Assembly: GCA_025617745.1 (NCBI GenBank)
Contig: CM046856.1
Coordinates: 47,817,580-47,881,579, forward strand
Direction of reading: 5' to 3'
Source: Heliocidaris erythrogramma
Lineage: Eukaryota > Echinodermata > Echinoidea > Camarodonta > Echinometridae
DNA: 64,000 nucleotides
In this document: positions 60,901-64,000 of the stretch, in pieces
Layout of the letters: each line of letters opens with the position of its first letter
How positions within the stretch are numbered: the stretch's first letter is position 1
Translations under genes and position numbers: made by a program
The notes under the pieces: model-generated
Seen by the model: the letters and a program-made list of their open reading frames with translations, nothing else
Told to the model about the DNA's origin: nothing
The model's database searches: none

Positions 60901-63900
60901 AAGTTAACCTAAATTCAAATATCAACTTTATTTGACGGAATACACCTTGGAGCAAGTGTTGCAAAACCAATGTTGGATCACTGAACATGCTCATGTAAAG
61001 CAACTACATCTACTCCTTACTTTTACTCTTAATTTTTTTTTGTCAAAGGTGATCTTGTTTCCTGGTTATGATGGAAAAAGAAATACTCACTGAATCAATT
61101 GAAATTACTAGAAAATAATTAAATGTTATTTCTAAGTAAAAAGTAAAGAAATATGACATTGCACAAGTACTACTGCAAAATATGGCGTTTCCATTATCAT
61201 GCCCATTATGGTTTATTTTCAGCACTTTCATAGTTTAAAAAAAAATTTATTAGCTTACACAACCAAACTATTTAGAAGAATTTATATTTATAAATGTTAT
61301 TTGGAACAACTGTTGAACAGTTTCTCTTTGAATGAAATTTCATGACACTTTATGAAAGGACGTATAACTTACAAGGGTTAGCTCCGTCAGCAACCAGCAG
61401 CATTCTGAGGGAACTCAGATTGATTCCTTTGTGTTCTTTCTGGGCCATCAGACCCCAATGCATATCTCTTGACTTCACAATGGCAAGGGTGGCTGCAAAG
61501 AGAAAATCAAAATGGAAACAATATGACTTTGATTGTTCATCCCTGTGACCTTCTTTGTCTTCTTTAGTCAATCAGCTGCCTTTTGGAAGGAGCAGTTATC
61601 AAATAGTGCAAGGAAGCGGCGGGGGTCCTCGTGTTCACCTTTTCTGTGTCGGAGCATCGTTCTCGAACAATATTTATTTTGTAACGCCTTCGATTTTCTG
61701 CCATTTTATTGTTTTATTTTGTACCAATTACTTTATTTTATTGTTGATGTTATATTTCATTTAGTAATTTCTTTTGATTTTCCAATAAAATCACGACTCA
61801 AAAAAAAAATAGTGCAAGGAAAATGTAGAGCATTTACCAAACAGACTGAAAAGGCTTCTTATAAAATATGGAGTGAAATATACATATAAAAACTCAGAGG
61901 AGACAAGAAAGGCGTTATTTATAGACAGGTGGTCTTTATGTACAGGTTCCTTCAATACTTGTTTCAATGAGAAACACTGTACAAGGGGGGAAAATGTGCT
62001 CTTTTATAGACAGGTGGTGTTCCTAAACAGCTGGGGAGCGTTTCATCAAGCGTTTTGTCAGTGATTTTTACCGACAACTGTTATAAGCTACTGAAATCCT
62101 TGCATCTGATTGGCTGAGAGCAAATTTGTCAGTAAAAATCACTGACAAAACACTTGATGAAATGCTCCCCCTGGTCACTAGAGCAGGATTGACTACAATA
62201 TAAAGGCAGATTTACACACAGAGGCATGGAACAATTAAACACAAAGGGGTACACATAGAGCAGAGTTGGCAGAGCTTCAAAGAATTCATTTTATTCCATA
62301 ATAAGATCTCGTTGTGGAAAAAGGCACCAAGACCGGAGAGCGAAGGCACTCTTTCTTACCTTTGTACTTGGTGACGATGTGCATCCAGGATGCTGGGTTT
62401 ACTTTCATGAGTGAGTAGGGGACAAAATATACCTGCATCCCGTTGAAGATACTCTGGAAAATAAAAATAAAGGAGAGCACAGGTAATCAATTAGTGTCCT
62501 TGATTTCTCAAATTCAAGGTATCCATTGTTTTAGTATCTTGGATAAAATACCGACTCCTTTGTACCATAACGTAACTGTGATATACATGTACCAGTGAAG
62601 TGAAAAAAAGAAGAAAATTGTTTTTATCTATAGCTTTTTTTTAATACACTCTGACTGATAACAACTCGAAAGTTACAATTCTTACAGAACTGAAGTTTGC
62701 AAATTGTAGAGTTCCAGAGAGAGAGAACAACTCAAATGACTATTTTCATAAATACATTTATTACAGTGACACCTGCATATAAAGCCTGCTAGGTGGAGAC
62801 AATAAAAGAGAGTCTGTATTGACGGGTGGTCTTTATATACAGGTACATTATCAATGAGAAACACTGTACAAGGGAAGCAAAATATGTGGTCTTTCTATAC
62901 AGGTTGTCATTAAAGAAGATTTGACTACTACAGTAATTATTACTCTAAGGACAGACAAGAGGTACTCACGGCTTGCACGCTATGCCACAGTCCTACGTCC
63001 CTCTTGAAATCAAGGACGTTGACCATGGTTTCACCTTCTCCGTAGTTACAGGCCACCGTCAACGTCCGACAGTGGTACACCATCGACCGCCTTGGGATGG
63101 TCACGCCCATTACGCTACCCTCGTTGTCCGTTGTATACTGCAAAGTAAATTGAGAAAATAAGAATGATTCGTAATCCTTTTAAGTTGCAGAATTATATAT
63201 TACATTAATGTGTCTTGCCTATGGCTCTGTAACCTGTCCTAAAAGCAACTTATGTATTGAACTGCTTCTTCTTTTTCAAAGCGAAGAATTGGCTCCCTAG
63301 ACCAGTGTAAACAGCTTTCTTTAACCCCTACCATGCCGTGGGTGGCAAATCCCGCCCCAAAGTTTGAGTGTTGAACATTTTGTTAAGGCTCAGAATGGCT
63401 TGAAAATTCTTCCTCATACAGAAACCTGTGCCATCAGTATAATGTTTATTCCTATGCAATATATCTTTGCCTAGTTTGCTCAAGAAAAAACTCTTTGAAA
63501 GTTAATATTTAACTCTTGAAACTTCATTTTTGACATTTGCTCAAAAGTCTGGTGGCATGGAAAGGGTTAATGATTCCATCCATTAGGGGTCCCAGGGTGT
63601 TCACTCTGTATAATTACACAACAAGGCCCCCTATTTAGGGCAAAAACAAGGAAACTGTACATTGTCAAACACCCCCTTTTTTTAAAGCATTTTCTCAGAA
63701 GTTGGTTATCAAGGAAGATTATTTTTTATGCTTCAAGGAGACTCGTAAGAGACTCAATAATCTGCTTCCCCCCTCATTTTTTATATCACGGATTAAATTT
63801 TTATTTCAGATATCGCAGACTTGTAAAAGTACCCCTGATTCTAGACTGTTACGATCCGCAAAGTAGTAAGAGGAGCCCTGAAAAAGTACCCTATTGCACA

Positions 63901-64000
63901 CACTTTGGGGAAAACACCCTATTAAAGAACAGGAGCATGTGCTTATATGGTACCCTGATGGTATGCTTTTCAAAATGACCAGTTCTTACCTCAATGTATG
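42921..64000 (-). CDS. DIP2: DIP2 (disco-interacting protein 2), last 26 exons, 5' end off window
   Basis: Large cytosolic protein with two tandem FAAL-like adenylate-forming domains; family members are linked to diacylglycerol lipid homeostasis and axon development. Exons, 3' to 5': 42921-43173, 43735-43858, 44107-44281, 45104-45178, 46221-46340, 46858-47028, 47424-47500, 48236-48327, 48701-48831, 49622-49783, 50080-50219, 50813-50978, 51479-51559, 51959-52112, 53109-53200, 53807-53905, 54335-54419, 54809-54936, 55409-55489, 55989-56125, 57042-57181, 60319-60433, 61373-61492, 62360-62453, 62970-63137, 63990-64000+. All junctions are GT-AG and in phase: 1,062 codons plus TAG. Residues 1-423 cover most of domain 1 (SLRMLLVADGANP, GLKPEVLCPC, RTGLLGFLGP, SGRRHNMDDII); 475-1062 are domain 2 (HKRAERVALLLQEKGRV, LDFSVSTTGMLAGVK, LDPYCGLGFVLW, RTGYLGFLKR, GMRYHPIDIE). 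It ends DGFLADQLDPIYVAYNM as in vertebrate DIP2. The family length of about 1,550 implies some 500 N-terminal residues lie outside. Confidence 0.97.
44290..44650 (-). mobile_element. tRNA-derived SINE, reverse orientation
   Basis: Read on the - strand it has a tRNA-like head (CATCGTCTAGTGGATAAG), then the SINE body seen at 49228 (TTGGCAAGACATTTATCTAC, CAGGTGTAGTAAATGGGCAC) and an AT-rich tail. The head has lost a clean B box. It lies in a DIP2 intron. Confidence 0.65.
44705..45090. mobile_element. TTAA-type MITE, copy 3
   Basis: TTAA at both ends (44705-44708 and 45087-45090). Inverted ends AGAGAAGGTAGAGTTCTGG and CCAGAACTCATATTTATCT. TTAA duplication points to a piggyBac-type transposase. 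Opposite orientation to copy 1. In a DIP2 intron. Confidence 0.8.
45297..45674. mobile_element. TTAA-type MITE, copy 4
   Basis: TTAA at both ends (45297-45300 and 45671-45674). Ends AGGGAAGCTTGAGTTCTGG and CCAGAACTCAACTTTATC. Shares GATTCCAAAACCTTAC and GTCCCCTGAAAAGGATTG-like words with copy 3, only 200 bases away. In a DIP2 intron. Confidence 0.8.
47736..47855. mobile_element. 138-bp MITE family, copy 2 (internal deletion)
   Basis: Ends GGGGAGCGTTTCATCAAGTG and the complement. It lacks the 17-base segment TCTGATTGGCTGAGAGC-type found in the other copies, leaving 120 bp. In a DIP2 intron. Confidence 0.9.
49228..49520 (+). mobile_element. tRNA-derived SINE, complete
   Basis: The head carries an A box (TGGTCTAGTGG) and a perfect B box (GGTTCGAATCC). 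The body has TTTGGCAAGACATTAATCTG, CAGGTGAAGTAAATGGGTAC and GCGCTATATAAATGGAACAT, then an ATT tail. Antisense to DIP2, in an intron. Best-preserved SINE of the window. Confidence 0.85.
50318..50454. mobile_element. 138-bp MITE family, copy 3
   Basis: Inverted ends (G)GGGAGCGTTTCATCAAG, centre TTATAAGCTACTGAAATCCT and GATTGGCTGAGAGC. In a DIP2 intron. Confidence 0.9.
51152..51289. mobile_element. 138-bp MITE family, copy 4
   Basis: Full-length copy with inverted ends GGGGAGCGTTTCATCAAGCG. Nearly identical to copies 3 and 5. In a DIP2 intron. Confidence 0.9.
52650..52760. repeat. Short G-run/C-run inverted pair
   Basis: GAGGGGGGGGGGTGGA is followed at once by TCCACCCCCCCTC, a perfect short hairpin. 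It lies near an AT-rich stretch in a DIP2 intron. Confidence 0.6.
56385..56700. mobile_element. MITE-like inverted pair in a DIP2 intron
   Basis: TAGCGAAACGCAATGGGGCAC then GGAAAGACGCA on the left is matched in inverted orientation by TGCGTCTTTCC then GTGCCACAACGTTTCGCTAA on the right, arms of about 50 bases. Non-coding. Confidence 0.6.
56836..56960 (-). pseudogene. Decayed duplicate of a DIP2 exon
   Basis: Strongly resembles the 3' part of the real DIP2 exon 57042-57181. A central block of 29 bases (GCTTGTCATCTGTGTCTACC then CGAACCACA) is identical, and translation gives VVRVDTDDKLTSSTLQDIGV versus the real VVRVDTDDKLTSLTLQDVGV. Near the donor side two extra bases break the frame before the MPG motif, and the upstream part has a deletion. 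It lies between the real exon and the next one, so it is a tandem exon duplication gone silent. Confidence 0.8.
57182..60318 (-). other. Long DIP2 intron
   Basis: 3.1 kb between DIP2 exons. AT-rich with small G and C runs (near 58101-58127 and 58812). No exon, RNA gene or element ends recognised. Confidence 0.6.
60556..60893. mobile_element. MITE with TTCTCGAAAG ends
   Basis: Left CCCTTATTCTCGAAAGTGGT then TTAAGCCAGGCTTAA; right (complemented) ACCGTATTCTCGAAAGGTGC then AACTTAAGCCACTG. Possible TA borders. In a DIP2 intron. Confidence 0.6.
62033..62170. mobile_element. 138-bp MITE family, copy 5
   Basis: Full-length copy; one end reads ATGCTCCCC instead of ACGCTCCCC. In a DIP2 intron. Confidence 0.9.

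Overview
The window looks like nuclear DNA from an intron-rich, repeat-dense, AT-rich marine invertebrate. An echinoderm, probably a sea urchin, is my best guess. It rests on the mix of DIRS-type retrotransposon, Harbinger element, tRNA-derived SINEs and many short inverted-repeat elements, and on remembered repeat style, not on any search. All coding calls come from reading exon frames by eye. For the two multi-exon host genes, every exon junction keeps GT-AG borders and frame.

Layout. (1) 97-1641, + strand: a transposase-like RNase H-fold protein gene with an upstream segment in another frame, joined at a run of eight T. (2) 2.1-15.2 kb: no host gene seen. This stretch holds inverted-repeat elements, a 263-bp x 3 tandem array, SINE copies, microsatellites and long G/C homopolymers. 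(3) 15729-26503, + strand: a complete eight-exon gene for a 363-residue membrane-anchored glycolipid-transfer-protein (GLTP) domain protein. Its introns carry short inverted-repeat elements, telomere-like repeats and a 170-bp tandem array. (4) 26521-32717, - strand: a DIRS-like tyrosine-recombinase retrotransposon with both terminal repeats and an internal complementary region, inserted 17 bp after the GLTP stop codon. (5) 33285-35978: a Harbinger element with matching ends, a 3-bp target duplication and two divergent-strand genes (a DNA-binding helper and a nuclease). (6) 36-42.9 kb: no coding exon found; the part next to the DIP2 stop may be its 3' UTR. (7) 42921-64000, - strand: the last 26 exons (about 1,062 codons) of DIP2, running off the right edge.

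How it fits together. DIP2 and the GLTP-domain gene are the only confident host genes. Both families are linked to lipid handling, but they lie on opposite strands and nothing suggests co-regulation. Most of the rest is mobile DNA at several stages of decay: the DIRS recombinase ORF is intact while Gag and RT/RNase H are frameshifted, the Harbinger nuclease has one frameshift, and several short-element families occur in multiple copies, one of them nested in another.
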